Below, one piece after another: positions 34,411 to 46,850 of a stretch of DNA of 64,000 bases. Location of the stretch: the NCBI GenBank assembly GCA_034670405.1, contig JAXDDX010000003.1:8974501-9038500 (forward strand). Direction: 5' to 3'. The position numbers were made by a program, and so were the translations under genes. Within the stretch, counting starts at the first letter, position 1. Every line of letters begins with the position of its first letter. Below the pieces are notes generated by a model. It ran no database searches and was not told the DNA's origin. It worked only from the letters and a program-made list of their open reading frames with translations. Source of the stretch: Hoplostethus atlanticus. Its lineage: Eukaryota > Chordata > Actinopteri > Trachichthyiformes > Trachichthyidae.

Positions 34411-37336
34411 GAACAAGAATGTGGCAAACCTGACAATCCATTGTTAATACCAGGGATACCGGGCGGGTTCACACTGTCCAGACCCATACCACTGTTGTTG
34501 TTCAAAGGTCTATCTCTAAGCATGACTAGCACAGAAGAAGCAATGTAAATCAAAGGCTTTCATAATGACAATCATTACCTGACAAGCATAATCCTCTGAA
34601 GGTCATCTGGAAAGCAGCGCCGGTTTCACAGAGAGGCAGCTAACAAATGTCAGCATGCCATTCTCTACCGTCTTATTCAGCTGGATAGCCAAACGAATCA
34701 AAAATCTTTAACTTGACATATTTCACATTATTTTGCTATATCTGCTCCACAGTTTCAGGGGAAAGCTTTAAAAAATTTTAAGGACTCCACCAGCTGCTGT
34801 TTGTGTGACGAGTACTTTTCAATCAAATGTCATGTAAAACTATGTGCTTTTCCTATTTGTCACTATACTGTCAGGGAAATAGTGAAGACCAGCTGTCACC
34901 CCTAGAATCTTCTATTCTACCTAAATCAGTCTGCATGTTCACTGATAAGAAACTTTCAAATGAGTATCTCTTTATGATCCATAACAAATTAGGACTGCAT
35001 GCTTAATTTCAAAACTCTTAATGTGATCCCACGTCTTTTCTAAAAGTAGATTTTGATGTAGGTAAGTTGTTCCATATGGTAGTAGTATTTAGTTGTAGCA
35101 AGCATGCCGCCCCTTCTCTGGGGCTTTAGTTGGGATGTTGACAGTTTCATTCAAGTTTTGTCTCTTTGTGGCAGCAACTAATTTCATTTGGGTAATGAGA
35201 TGTAGAGAGATTTTCACTGCAGAGCGACAATTAAATCAAATGTATAATCACTAGATAGCTCTCAAAAGATAGGAAAAAGGAAAAAGAAAATTTCTAAATT
35301 TGATTCACATTTTTATGTCCATATGGTGTGACATTAAAAAAACAACAACAACATGATGCGTTTATGATGTATTTTCAAAATGAAGAGAGATATGTGGAAC
35401 AAAATCTAGTAAGTTGAAAAAAATGATGGGTATTGGAAATACCATTATCACCCACTAATGCACTAATGTAATAATAATTTCAACTTATACAGGATTTGTA
35501 GTGAGTGTTTTATTGTCAGGTATGAAAACTGACAGAAGCAAAAAGCACTGTGTGAGCTCACTGTGTACTAATCTGTATCATATTCACTTCATAGAATTGT
35601 AAGCTGCAAATGGGTAGTAATTATGCTCCACTTGCCACAGAATCACCTCTCTGAAGCCACTTAAAAGCTAAAATGTGTGAATAGTTAGTATTAAAACAGT
35701 AACACGCTGGGACATTTCTTTTCAATTTCTTTTCATATAATTATCTCATCATGAGCACTGTTCAATATATATTTTTGGACAAAAAAATTAAAATATAATG
35801 TAATATAAAATTCTAACATCATATACATTGGATACTTTTAATGAGAGCTGCATCCCGATCTGTCTCTGCAGTCCTTGGATGACAACAGAGCAATAGTTAT
35901 GGTTACACTGTAAATACAAAAACAAAAGACTTTGCACCTCTAAGGTTTTTTGGCTTGTCCCTCTTCTTTTAGTAAAGATGTAGAGCCAAATTTCAAAGGT
36001 TCTTGGCAGGACCAACCAATGTACCCCAAAACACTGTTTCATGTTACCTTTTTGCATCATGGAGTCAGTTTTTAGAGACCCATTGTAATTAATGACCTTT
36101 ACTAAATCTTATTCGCTGAAGTTTGGAACATTGTCGGGTTCATCAAAAAGATGCTATTTAACTTTAATAGCTACCTAGGAATTAGATGACTGGAACCAAT
36201 AGATATTTTTATGCATAACAGAGCAATACTATTGGTAGACTCGGTACTATTATGGCTCGTTAAATTCATGTTTTAATAAACTAATTAAACCTGCGTGTTT
36301 TTAATGATTTGTGTATCTCTGAGAGAGTAATATACCTCAGAATACTCCAATCTATCACTTATCACACAAATAGCCTCACCAAAACGATTGCTTGTTCATT
36401 CTTAAAGGGGATGTGCAGAGCTGTGGCTATGGGGACTCATATTACATGGCATGTGAGCCAAATGTAAGCTATTTATGAAATCAAACAGAATAATGATATT
36501 GCAATGAAGGATGTGAAAAACCTGTTTTCTTTATCTCTGCACTTGATTTGAAAAAATGTTTTCCCCACTTTTAGGTCACTGAGTCATGTCTAAAACACAA
36601 AAACAGCTAGCGAGGTACCTTGTATTTCTGGTGATTAATTGGCCAAACATAGATGAGATATTTCCAGCGCAACTACAATGGAGTTTAATAGAATTTAATA
36701 GAACAATTTCCTGGATCTAAAACATCAATGGTAAATGTTTTGCTGTCAGTCCCTCACAATCAAAGAACAAGGGCTTCCTTCGACACTCACCAGTTTGCCG
36801 ACGTTCAATAATCACACAGGGAGAAATCTCTCAGAGAAGAGGAACAGACACCAATTTCTCCATCGACAGTAGCCTCAATAGTCCACAGTGCAGCACAGTG
36901 ACATGTCATATGGTAGTTACAGTAAATACGAGCTTCCAACTGGGAAAAAACAGTCATGTCGACATCCTGGTGGTAATTCCAAAGAGTTTTTGAAGGCTCT
37001 GATATCTCCCACCTCATGGTAGAAATAATGGAAGTATGTCAAATATGTACATGGTAATATAAGTAATATTTACTAGTTATATTCACACTAGTATGCTTCT
37101 GCACAACAAACTCTGTTTATGATTAACTAGAAATACCTGCTGCAGTTTGTTTGGTTGATAGAGCAGCTTGTTAGCGAGTTGTTGCTATGGAGCTAGCTAG
37201 CAATAGCCAAGAGCTTCCCAACGAACGCGTGAATACTTCCAGGTCGGAGCAAAATCTTTCCATCTTTCCTCTTCGTTTAACGTGACATTATTGCAACAGC
37301 AACAAGTTCACACTAGGCCTGGGCAATATGGACAAC
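34411..37336. other. Non-coding stretch, mostly unrecognised
   Basis: Nothing nameable over most of 2.9 kb. The last 200 bp before the Harbinger-type element contain GCTAGCTAGC and, at about 37316, CTAGGCCTGGGCAATATGGA. The latter resembles the start of some fish MITEs and may mark an older repeat into which the next element inserted. Confidence 0.4.
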
Positions 37337-37615
37337 CAATGGGCCTCATTCATGAAACGTTAAGTGTTCGTACAAACGTTTCTACAAACACAGTCTCGTT
37401 CGTTGGTACGATCAAAACCTAGTGAAGGCACTCAGAATGCCTTATTCTTTATGCAGAATCAATTACAGTAGTGCCAAACCTCAAAATGTTTCAGTGGCCT
37501 TGTAGAAAAAAATACCTAATAGGCTGAAATGGCCGAACTGTTAATATATATAACAATCCAAGATTATCAACTTGTAATGGGTTGATCACATGGACTGAAC
37601 GCCTTACAAATACAA

Positions 37616-38025
37616 TTACATAGTCCTCCCATCTGATGAAGATGCAGCCTGGATCTGATCTGTGTCCAACTCCAATGCCGACTGAATTATGGAACTGATC
37701 CTCTGATCCATGTCGGATAGCGCCACAGTGCGCTGCCCTCCTCCTGTGGCTGATAATAGGCGCCTACTTCTTCTTTTTGTGCAATCTAGTTTCATGTCGA
37801 ACCATTTCTTCTTTTTTTTTTTTTTTTTACCTCAGCAACAGTGTGTGTTTCTGCTGAAACAGCATTGACAGCATTAATAATTTCTTGCCAGGCTTTACTT
37901 TTATCAGTTCCTGTGACTCCGCAAGTTTTCTCTTTTTCCCCCATCCAGTTTACCAACAATTGGCATTCATCATCTGATACACCAAGGGTACGCACAAATC
38001 GAGGTTTTCCGAATGTTTTGTACAC
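37616..38025 (-). pseudogene. Harbinger Myb/SANT-like DNA-binding protein, frame broken
   Basis: On the minus strand the frame reads RFVRTLGVSDDECQLLVNWM, then a Lys/Glu-rich segment, then KAWQEIINAVNAVS and HTVAEVKKK. This matches the trihelix-like Myb/SANT fold of Harbinger accessory proteins: a conserved Trp in helix 2, an AW-EI--AVNAVS helix, and a T-AEVKKK segment. The gene then meets a 17-base A-run (plus strand T at 37812-37828). Beyond it the matching continuation, KWFDMKLDCTKRR then LLSATGGG and an acidic tail, is in a different frame and ends at TAA 37616-37618. The break at the homopolymer may be a real frameshift or a sequencing-length error. The start is unclear: the first in-frame Met (38112) lies outside the right inverted repeat. 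In the family this protein helps carry the transposase to the nucleus and to DNA. Confidence 0.78.
37812..37828. repeat. Poly-T run (17 bases)
   Basis: Homopolymer inside the Myb-like gene, the site of its frame break. Length is likely to vary between individuals and assemblies. Confidence 0.95.
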
Positions 38026-38084
38026 ACATAAATACGAAAAGGTTACGATGAATTTAAGAAAGGTTTTGTGGATGAGGCCCATTG

Positions 38085-38934
38085 ACTTGATACCTTCCAC
38101 AATCAACATCATTTATGCCTCAAGGCAATAGCAACAATGCTGTTAAATAAACATGTTGTGCTACATATATTGGCTATTGTACATCGGTACATTCTGGGAA
38201 GTGTAGGAAATCACTCACTGAAGCAGAAGTAGACAAGGTAGGTTGAAGGAAAGTGCGTACAATAAAAAAGGAAAAGGAAATTACAAAACTTCATCACAAA
38301 ATGCATTGAACTTTACAGATTGATGATATATAACGGTGTAAGAGTATCTGAGGGTGGAATTTTCCTGTCTTGTTTCTATGAATTTCCATTCTGTATCTCT
38401 TGATATATTTGACCACCTTGAAGCCCCTCGATCTCCAATTGCCTCACAGACAGTTAAAAAATTACCATTTTGCAGCAAAATATCGGTTTACAAGGACAAG
38501 TAGTCATACCAGCTGTTTCCTACCGACTGAAATAGGCTCAGCTGTGTATCCCCTCTCTGATTCTCCTGCTGCATACCTCAAACTCATTTAACTGGGATTG
38601 TGACTGGTAAGCATAGGCCACATTGGTTTTTGAGCAGCTTTTTTCAAAGATAGTCAGACATCTGAATGGGGTGATGAGGTCACTGGAAAAAGCCATTAAT
38701 AATTTTGATCTTATTTGCACTTTTCAGGACTGTCTCTACAAGGCTGAACTTTTTTCCACTTATGTTTTGTTAAATGGCATAACTTCGGCTAACACGCATT
38801 GCGATCCGGCTTTAATTTGTAGTGATGGTCACCTCACTAACAAAAACTCTTGATTTAATTTGATTCACAAACATGACTGCATCAAAATTTCAATCTACAG
38901 CAGCGTTACACACGAATGCACATGCTCTGCCTTT
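38085..38934. other. Non-coding stretch, nothing recognised
   Basis: Short frames on both strands (for example 38623-38853 plus) have no recognised domain. Confidence 0.5.
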
Positions 38935-39540
38935 CCAGGAACTGGTCCTAATAACTCTCAACTTCTCATACTTGTTCATTTCTGAATACTCAAAGCACTC
39001 CAAGCTATGAATACAGATTGGTCAGTGAGTGGATGAAATAGCAATTAAAATGTTGAATTGGATCTGACATTGTTTCATTCAAGCTGCCCATAACTACTGA
39101 TTCACTTGCACTGAACGAATCGAAAAATCACTTAACTAGGGGGTTGAGAATGATGAATAGTCTGAATCGAACATCCAAACAGTCAATTCCTGAATTCAAT
39201 TTGTACTCTACCTGCCTTGCCAATGACTCCAATCCTGGCTGCTCTCCAGCAACTGGTCCTAATGACTCACTAACTCAGAAAGTCTTCGACTTGTTCATTG
39301 TTGAACACTGAAAGTACTCCAACCTGGCGACAGGAGACATCCGTGTTTTTATGACTGTCTGGACAAATTGTTTTGTGAGCGAATGAGTTAACAATTGTTG
39401 TAGAATCAGATCGAACATAGTTTTACTCAGAGCGCCCATACCAGCTGAATTGCTATAACTGAACAATTGGCTGTCAGAACAAAACCCTTCCAAGTAACTC
39501 TGACATTGGGTTGTTAGTTGAGTTGTCATACAGTGCTATA
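38935..39540. repeat. Diverged tandem duplication (about 310-350 bp period)
   Basis: Copy 1 begins CCAGGAACTGGTCCTAATAA at 38935 and copy 2 begins CCAGCAACTGGTCCTAATGA at 39246. Both continue with CTTGTTCATT, GAA.ACT.AAAG.ACTCCAA, GATC.GA.CAT and GCCCATA. The offset grows from 311 to 348. Many GAATCG/TGACTCA-like words suggest an old minisatellite or repeat family. Confidence 0.75.
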
Positions 39541-41174
39541 CTAATACATATCTTTGCTAATCTTCATTGTCACTGTCCTCTATTTTCACAGAGCTGCTTC
39601 CAGTGTCCAGAATGTGTATTCATTCTATAAAAGAAACAAAATGTGTAGAGTTTTGTACTTAAGGGGTTAAGTGAAAAAATGTGTATTTATTCATATTACA
39701 CCACTGCATATATATATACACTATATGTGTGTGTGTCATAGACATTTTGATACGATTAAGTCCAACAATCCAATTTCATTGAAGCACTCTGATGTTGACT
39801 CCAACATTTGATTGAAGACACAAATACATGCAGTTTTTCCACTAACTAGACTAAATGTGACGACATGGCAGTATTTCAGCGTATAGTTTTGTTCACAGCG
39901 TGTCTAAATGCAAATCTACTTAAAAATGAATGAAGCAACAGCACTGCCTATTAATTTGATTGAAGAATGCAAATAGTGAGCTGTTTTTTACTCAACTGAG
40001 GTATCATTGCAGAAAGCTTTTCACCATGAAGTGACGAGAACCATGTCAAGAAAGATAGGCTACATTCCAAAATGCCACGGTAGTGGTAAGTCCCTTTTAT
40101 AATTTATAGTGTGTATGAGGTCATCCTGTGAGCCGCTAAACGCTCTCCCTTCATCTCTCTCTGTCACACACAAACACACAACAGGCATATTCCACAGCCT
40201 GTACCTCCAGCAGCCCCTCTCTTTTGTAGCTTGAAGTAAACACCTTTGTATGCCTGCAATATTCCACCCATTGTAAGAGTTTAGAAAGAATCTGTTCGAA
40301 ATGATTCATGATGTCACACCATGAGCTAGACCTTGAACCAGTAATTCCAGTAAATGAAGCTCTCCCCTGCAGATCTGTGAACCAGGAAGGATACTAATCG
40401 TCTCACTAAACAACTACATTTGATGTTGAAGCAAGATACATGTTGGTGAGAACATCCAAAGCCCTTTGAGTACATACAGTATAGTGACAAGATTTTAATG
40501 TGCTCAATTCGTAGGTTACTACAGGACCATGTACACTTTATGTTTGAAACAACGTAAAATAAATTGCATGTCAAACTGTCAATAAAGTGATTTTCAAAAT
40601 GCATCATCACTTTCAGCAGCCTGGTGCAGTTTCACCTCCAATTCAAAAACAGTTTTGCATTGACTGAACAGAACAGAACAGCAAAGTGCAACTTGTGGGT
40701 GAAACTGTAAATTTCCAAGACTGAATACCAACATTAGTTAGTTTGTATAAACTATGTTGTGTAATTCAGTAATATTAATACTGATTAAATGCTTGCTTAT
40801 TTTGTAGTGGTAGAAAACAGAAATGTAAACTATCTTGCTAAACAAAGAAACTATTCTGGTTGGGTCTAATTTGATGTTTGAAAGTTGTTTAATTTCATAT
40901 TGCATTTCATTGTATACATGTCATCTTTTAGATTTGGTCACATATCAAGCTCAGTGAGAGGTCAAAATGCAAGTATATTGTATTTTGTACTTTTCTACTA
41001 TTGTACTTTCTCCCTTGAAAAAGGAGTTTTTAAAAGCTGATTTTCAACAATGTCTTCCCGGGCAGCATCATACCCCCAGACCCCGCTAGCATTACTGGGC
41101 GAGATTGTTTTTATGTAATTTCTGCTTCACTAGACAGTTCAAGAGAGACAGAGTGAGAGTGAAGAGAGACAGAA
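39541..41174. other. Non-coding stretch, nothing recognised
   Basis: Contains a TATATATA/TGTGTG run near 39710-39735. No gene or element ends recognised. Confidence 0.5.
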
Positions 41175-41265
41175 AAGATCAGAGAGAGATGACATAGGAT
41201 TCAGGCTGGATTCGAACTCAAGATATTACAATTGCATGTGTAGCACTTGGGCCAGTAGAAGTAGA
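41175..41265 (-). mobile_element. tRNA-like SINE fragment (minus strand)
   Basis: On the minus strand GAGTTCGAATCC (41208-41219) is a near-perfect tRNA B box. Upstream on that strand lies TGGCCCAAGTGCTACACATG, corresponding to the tRNA-like head of a common fish dispersed repeat. The element's downstream part is GGATTCGAACTC-flanked purine-rich sequence on the plus strand. Boundaries are approximate. Confidence 0.55.
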
Positions 41266-42682
41266 AGCTTTTGTCCCTGCTCCTGTCAGTCTGTGCACAT
41301 CACTGATCTGAAACATCTTTCCAAACTTTCTCTCTGGCTTTGTTAATGGTGATGGTTTTCCCTTTTTCATTCTAATATTTTTATTCATCATACAATGTGA
41401 TGAGCATCTGCTACTGCTATGCCATGAGCCACCGCAGCTTTCTCTGTAATTTAAAAAAAAAAATTAAAGGCCAAACTGCAAAACCTATCCCTAAAAGCTT
41501 AAAAAATGACTTAGTGGTGACTGTGGATATTCCTTCTAACTCTCAAAATTTGACAGCTATATCATCCTTATGACTAAATTTACGAAGTTTGAACAGGGCG
41601 TTAAAAATGATCTTAAAGTCACGCTGACATCGCTTCATGAAGAAGAATCATTTATTTTTTTTCAAGACATGGTTATTTTTCATGTCAGTCAGAATCTAGT
41701 GGGCCTTTTGTGGAGATTTTTTTTTTGAGCTTTGATGATATTGTTCGGGGAAGACAACCTCAATAGCTCGATCCAAAGATGCTGTTGCATAACAGTAGCT
41801 ATTGAATATTGAATGATGGGTGCCTGGGGAAATTAACGTGGCATCACAGTGGAGGGGCTCCATCACAACTCTGGTTAAAACGACAGTGGCAGAAAAGAAA
41901 TGGGGGCCATGGGCCAAAACGCTGAGCGAACGTCGTGTTATCTATTGAAGTTGCCAAGCTGCAGGTGCCTTAGGGTTGACTCCGCCTCTCTCTCTTCTGT
42001 GTACACACTTGACGCCTCTGTGGAAAGAGAAACAACAGCTGTTTGACCTGAAGCACCATGGTCCAACTGGGGGGTTTATAGATAAAGGACTGTCAATGTA
42101 GCACAGTGAGAGGGCTGTTGCAGTCATCCTGTGAACGTATTGGATGCACTGCTCCAGCGTAAAATGAGAAGTGTGGAACCTGAACAGCTGCTCAAACTTC
42201 TATTTTGCTAACTTGCAAGATCCAAAACAATAGTGAAGCATGCCCTCTGAGAAAGTCGACAGATTTTGAAACCCATAATAATTATACATATTAGATTGAG
42301 GCTTCTCTTTTAAGAAGAATTATTTAATGGAGAATACACAGAGTAGAGAAGCCTGGAACAGGCTGTCTCCCTGTTGGACATCTGTACTAATGGTATCCTG
42401 CATAGTCTCAATTATAGCAAGTCCCAGATCATCTCCTAAGTGCCAGTTGAATAAAAGACATTGTGCGTTTACACTTTTATTTCTCCACTGAGTTCAAACA
42501 AGAGGATACCGACAGAGGCAATGAATGTACTGTCGGAGAAAACTCCATTAGAATGAAATGCAATGAAATGAAAGTAGAATCATAATTCTACACCGATCAA
42601 TTTGTAGATTGTGTTCATTGTTTTACCAACACTCAACAAAACTGAACTATCAAATAATGGGAAATGTGACATGCCACTCAAC
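41266..42682. other. Non-coding stretch, nothing recognised
   Basis: Short A-runs and T-runs only. Open frames at 41917-41696 and 42127-41942 (minus) show no recognised domain. Confidence 0.5.
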
Positions 42683-42780
42683 TAAGGCCAAGTCCACACT
42701 AAGCTGTTTAAATTTCAAAACAGTGTCCACACTAAACCACCAAAAACACACACTTTCTTCCATGGGCATGTGCAGACCAC
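42683..42780 (+). mobile_element. Truncated copy of the MITE at 61860-62163
   Basis: The start (AGGCCAAGTCCACACTAAG) matches the inverted end AGGCTACGTCCACGCTAAG of the complete copy. The interior shares CCACACTAAACCACCAAAAA and ATGGGCATG.GCAGACCA. A segment of about 30 bp between these blocks is missing and no right inverted end was found. Confidence 0.75.
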
Positions 42781-44962
42781 TCAGGCCACTACATAGCCAG
42801 AAAACTAGCAAGGTCAGGGGAAATGGTCAACATGGGGTTAACTAAGCTAAACATCAAGCTTGAAATCCTTAGCTTTGGCTACAACAAGTTCAGCATTGTT
42901 TACTCTAACTCATACAACCCGAAGAATATTTGTTTGCAGACTTGTCAGTGACTTGCTCGATTCGATATTGTGTCGAATTGAACACCATTGAACACCAGTA
43001 ATGTATGCCCGGTGTGTGCCTGGGGGGAAAGATTCACCCTCCACCCCGGAGTGTTCCCTGTGTGATTCAGCCTGCTTTGTCACTCACCTACTTGCCCTCT
43101 CAGGCGAAGTAACAGACGAGTAGCTCTAACCTTTACTCAACCAGTGATTTAGCCTGCCTGTCTGCACTGATAACACACTTCATCAGAGTCAGCCTGAGAA
43201 GAGGAGATCAGGGCTGCTCTGTGGTGCTGTGCTATGCTTGGGTAGGGCCTTTAGTCACTGCCACCAATCCTCTGTGTTAGCCAACATCCTCCTTTTACGT
43301 TAACCTTGGTAGCCTCTATTCTATACACCCACTGAACCCTAACACTCATTTATTCTACACCATAAAACCATGGCAGGGATCCTTGGAGCTCACCTATATC
43401 AGCGCATACAAAGGCACCCCCCACATTCATCTAGTCAGATGTCCTTTCACTGACTCTTAAGCTTGATTTGCTACATCTGCGAGTGGATTTGGGCTTCAGT
43501 GTGATTGGATGTTGTCATTTTGATGAGATTACTTCTCCATTTGGAGACAGACTCATGCTTGGATTTCCAGACAGAACTAAATATGTGTTTGTTTGGGAAC
43601 ACGCATTAAGTTGTTGCTCAACAATACAATATTACTCTGGCAACAATGATGTATGGATAGGCCGCACAGCTAGTTGTCTAGTAATTATTTTCCAAAGTAA
43701 AACACAGTAATGGGAATAAGTGGTTTATAATAAGGACCTGATCTCATTCTGTTTGGGATAGTACAAGAGTACAACACAACACTAGTAATTGCAGTGCTAT
43801 AGTTCATTTGTGATAATGTCTCATATAACCCAATTTAGATGTTACATTGTTACATGATGACATTAACAATCAGAGCAATTAAATTTTCCATGTTAACAAA
43901 CACAATCTAGTGAATGTCATGGTAAAAATTGGGCTACAGCAATTAGAGCTCCAGAATGTGATAAATGGCTGTTGGATAGTCCAAACGTATGTGACACGAG
44001 ACCCACATACTTTTCATGTAAAACATCATAAATAGACATAATATAATATAGACATAAATATTAATCTAACCCATACGGCATTATGGATTCTCTGTGAGTT
44101 TTCTGATGTGCCAATTAGGTTATATAACTCATGACACATGAAGCACATCTGTAAATGTTAACAAATTCTATATTGCGCTTTCTGTCAAAATTCTTGATGA
44201 AAGGGACTTTTTCAAAGCAGAATAGTCAAGAGCTAATAATGTGCGGCTGAGAGTTGTATATGATTTGTGTTAAAAGGTGTTTAACTGTGTGAGTGTGCAG
44301 CATTATTTCGGCTGGTTTTCTGCTGACTGCTCATTGGATTTCAGTGTTGTGAGTGATTATGTTTGTCAGGACAGGTGGTCTGTTTGCCGAGCACTGGAGA
44401 GTGAGATTGGGAAGTGAGAATGGCCACCCGAGATAGACAGCCCCAGCATTATACTGATTGCCGCTTCCTCTTGTGAGATTTGAAATTGAGTTTCTCACAA
44501 AAGCCCAAGCAGTCTCCACCTATTGCATGTCTTGTGCTCATCTTGCTGCAGTGCCAATCAAAGCTGTGTCCACCTCCCATCACTATGCCAATGCTTTGCT
44601 GCCACACTCCTTGTTTCAACACCAACCTGGACTGAGCCCTTCATCTCCACATCAAGCTGCTGCAGCCACTCACACTCATCCTGTGACTGAGGGGCTGTGA
44701 TAGGACACAGAAAAGAACAGTGTTTTTGCACAGTGGTCCAAATAACAAGTATAGCACAATGTCTGTGTGTGCAATCAGGCTCTGTTTCTCTTGCAATTGG
44801 AGTAACAAATTGTCTCCCTTGTCATCAGTCTCTCTTTCCCTGCTGTTCTCATCAAAATTCCTTTGAATGCTCTGTTGCCATGGTACCTTGAAAAATGTGC
44901 TGCTGAGATTTTTTTCCTGAGATAGGGATTCTGATTTTTCTGGGTCTGCTTACTTTGCAGGA
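42781..44962. other. Non-coding stretch, nothing recognised
   Basis: Frames at 43468-43710 and 44458-44700 lack recognised domains. No element ends seen. Confidence 0.5.
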
Positions 44963-45003
44963 CCCCCCCCCACCCCCCCCCTCACACACACACACACACA
45001 CAC
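44963..45003. repeat. Poly-C then (CA)n microsatellite
   Basis: C9, A, C9, T, then eleven CA units. A 15-base A-run follows at 45046-45060. Confidence 0.95.
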
Positions 45004-46494
45004 TTTGGATCAATTTGAGAACATAATGTAAAAATACATTGGTTGAAAAAAAAAAAAAAAGAAAATTTTAGGAAAAAAACTATTGATGAATGATATTCTG
45101 CCATACATTTTTGTTAAACTCGATCTGTTTGAATGCATGAAAGAAATGTGGAGTTTAGAGTTGCTCTTAGCAGGACTGGGCAATGGTTCAACAGTATCAT
45201 GGTCACCCCACCCACAGCATGCGCACAGTGCTCAGGGTGGAAATCTATATATAGAACATATATTAGGTTTTAGATGGAATTGCTCAAGTGACCTGCCTCA
45301 CCTGCCTGATCCTTCTAATTCTGTACATCAAATTTAAGAAATGATGAGCTCATTCCTGTGCATTGAATTGAAGTGCAGTGGGGCTAGTTCATTGTTACTG
45401 TTTGGATTCAGGGTTGGGCTTTTAAGTGATTCACAATTATCCTGTTGTGAAACAGTCTAGCAGAGACTACATTATCAAAACAACTGTAGGGAAATGTGCT
45501 GCTTTATCAATTTATCAAAACCTGGAGTTTGCAATCCATAGCAATACATGGTCCATCACACCACTGTTGTTGATCCATCATGTATAAGAGCATCTGGTTC
45601 CACTCATTCTTTCTTACTCTGTTGGTGAATGCTTCTTTTGTGATGATCCCAAGGCCCATTACAATTTCTCCTTACAAACTATAGTTCTGAGATGCATAGG
45701 GTAAAGAGACAGGAAGTATTCACACTAGAATGTTTTTTTTTGTTGCTTTTCTTGTGCACAGAGAGTTTAATTTAAAGCTATGGATGGGATTCTACTAAGA
45801 ACCTCAGGTCCTGTGTTGCACCTGTAGATGCATAAAGAGAGGTGGGTCTGAGCATGAAGGGATTCCTCATGTGTTCATGTTGTTGGTAAACCAAACTAAA
45901 ACATTTATTTCATATTTCTCTTAGCCTGTTATGATGTTCCTTTGACTTAAGTATCATTTTGCTGTCTCCACTGTCAACATGTTCAAAGGGTAAACAATCA
46001 GTTGCAACCTTGCACCTGAAGGCTTGAATCAAAAAGAGCCAAAGGAATGAGCAGAATTCAGCTACTCTTGGGGAACAATCGACAAAGCTTTAAAATCACA
46101 ATGAATTGAAAAATGACTTTTTCACCATATTTCTCCATATCATAATATACACCTATTTAACAATAAATGCCAATGCCAATGTTCAACAGGAAAATCAAAT
46201 TAGGGAACCAAGCTCTCAAAATGCAAGCTTTCAAAAAGAGCTCAAACAGCACAGGAGTTCCATTAAGAGAGAGGATTTTAAAAATCCTAGCCCGCCACTT
46301 TAAAGATGCTAAGCATCCTATGTCTGCCTTTTCGTTTATAGGCCCCAAGATGAGATGATTGAAATTTCCATAGAAATCAAAGACAGGCCTTTTGGATCTT
46401 TCATTTTAAAAGTCCTTACCAAAATTAAATGAATGAAGAATTTAATTTTAGATTGAAGGTTTCCTTTAGCATTCTCATGGTGTTTATTCTGTGT
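45004..46494. other. Non-coding stretch, nothing recognised
   Basis: Contains the A-run at 45046-45060. No gene recognised. Confidence 0.5.
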
Positions 46495-46682
46495 CTTCTG
46501 AGTCTTTTCCAAGGTTTCTTCCATTTTTTCCTAATGAGGTTTTTGTGAGAGCTTTTCCATCTTATTGATGGTCTAAGGTCGGGGGTGTTGTTTTCATTTT
46601 AATCCGTTGTTTTCATTTTTTGTTTCATAATGCAAAGCCCCTTGAGAATGTAATGGTGATTAAAGCACATACAAATAAACTG
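46495..46682 (+). mobile_element. LINE 3' end, degenerate second copy
   Basis: It shares with the copy at 10090-10338 the ordered blocks GGTTTCTTCCATTTTTTCC, GGTTTTTGTGAGAG, GGTCTAAGGTCGGGGG, AAAGCCCCTTGAGAATGTAA, TGGTGATTAAAG and ACAAATAAA. It is more diverged and lacks the TGATT tail. Confidence 0.7.
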
Positions 46683-46850
46683 CTTACCTGGTGATAGCAA
46701 ATGTCTTTCTTTCTTTTTTTTTTAACTACTGCTGTCTGATTGGTCCATGGTCTTGGTAACCCTGTAACCCTGATGAAGGCTATAGCAGCCAAAACGCAGT
46801 TGTTTTTAATATTAAAGCTTTGTTCAGCTAAGAGTAGCTGAATTATTTTC
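46683..46850 (+). other. Old repeat fragment of uncertain family
   Basis: CCTGATGAAGGCTATAGCAG followed by CCAAAACGCAGTTG is a pattern seen at the 3' ends of some vertebrate interspersed repeats. A similar pattern is on the minus strand at 6870-6780. Family not assigned. Confidence 0.35.

Larger units (their letters stand above)
37337..38084 (-). mobile_element. PIF/Harbinger-type element carrying only a Myb-like gene
   Basis: Inverted ends of about 22 bp: the left end (37337-37358) starts CAATGGGCCTCATTCATGAA. The right end (to 38084), complemented, starts CAATGGGCCTCATCCACAAA. They differ at three or four positions. Between them, on the minus strand, is a Myb/SANT-like gene remnant (37616-38025), which is the second gene of Harbinger transposons. 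The DDE transposase gene is absent, so the 750-bp copy is non-autonomous. No clear 3-bp target duplication could be fixed. The superfamily call rests on the Myb-like protein and the general layout. Confidence 0.7.

Noticed and set aside
41208-41219. tRNA gene suggested by a good B box
   Set aside because: No cloverleaf can be drawn around it; it fits a SINE head.
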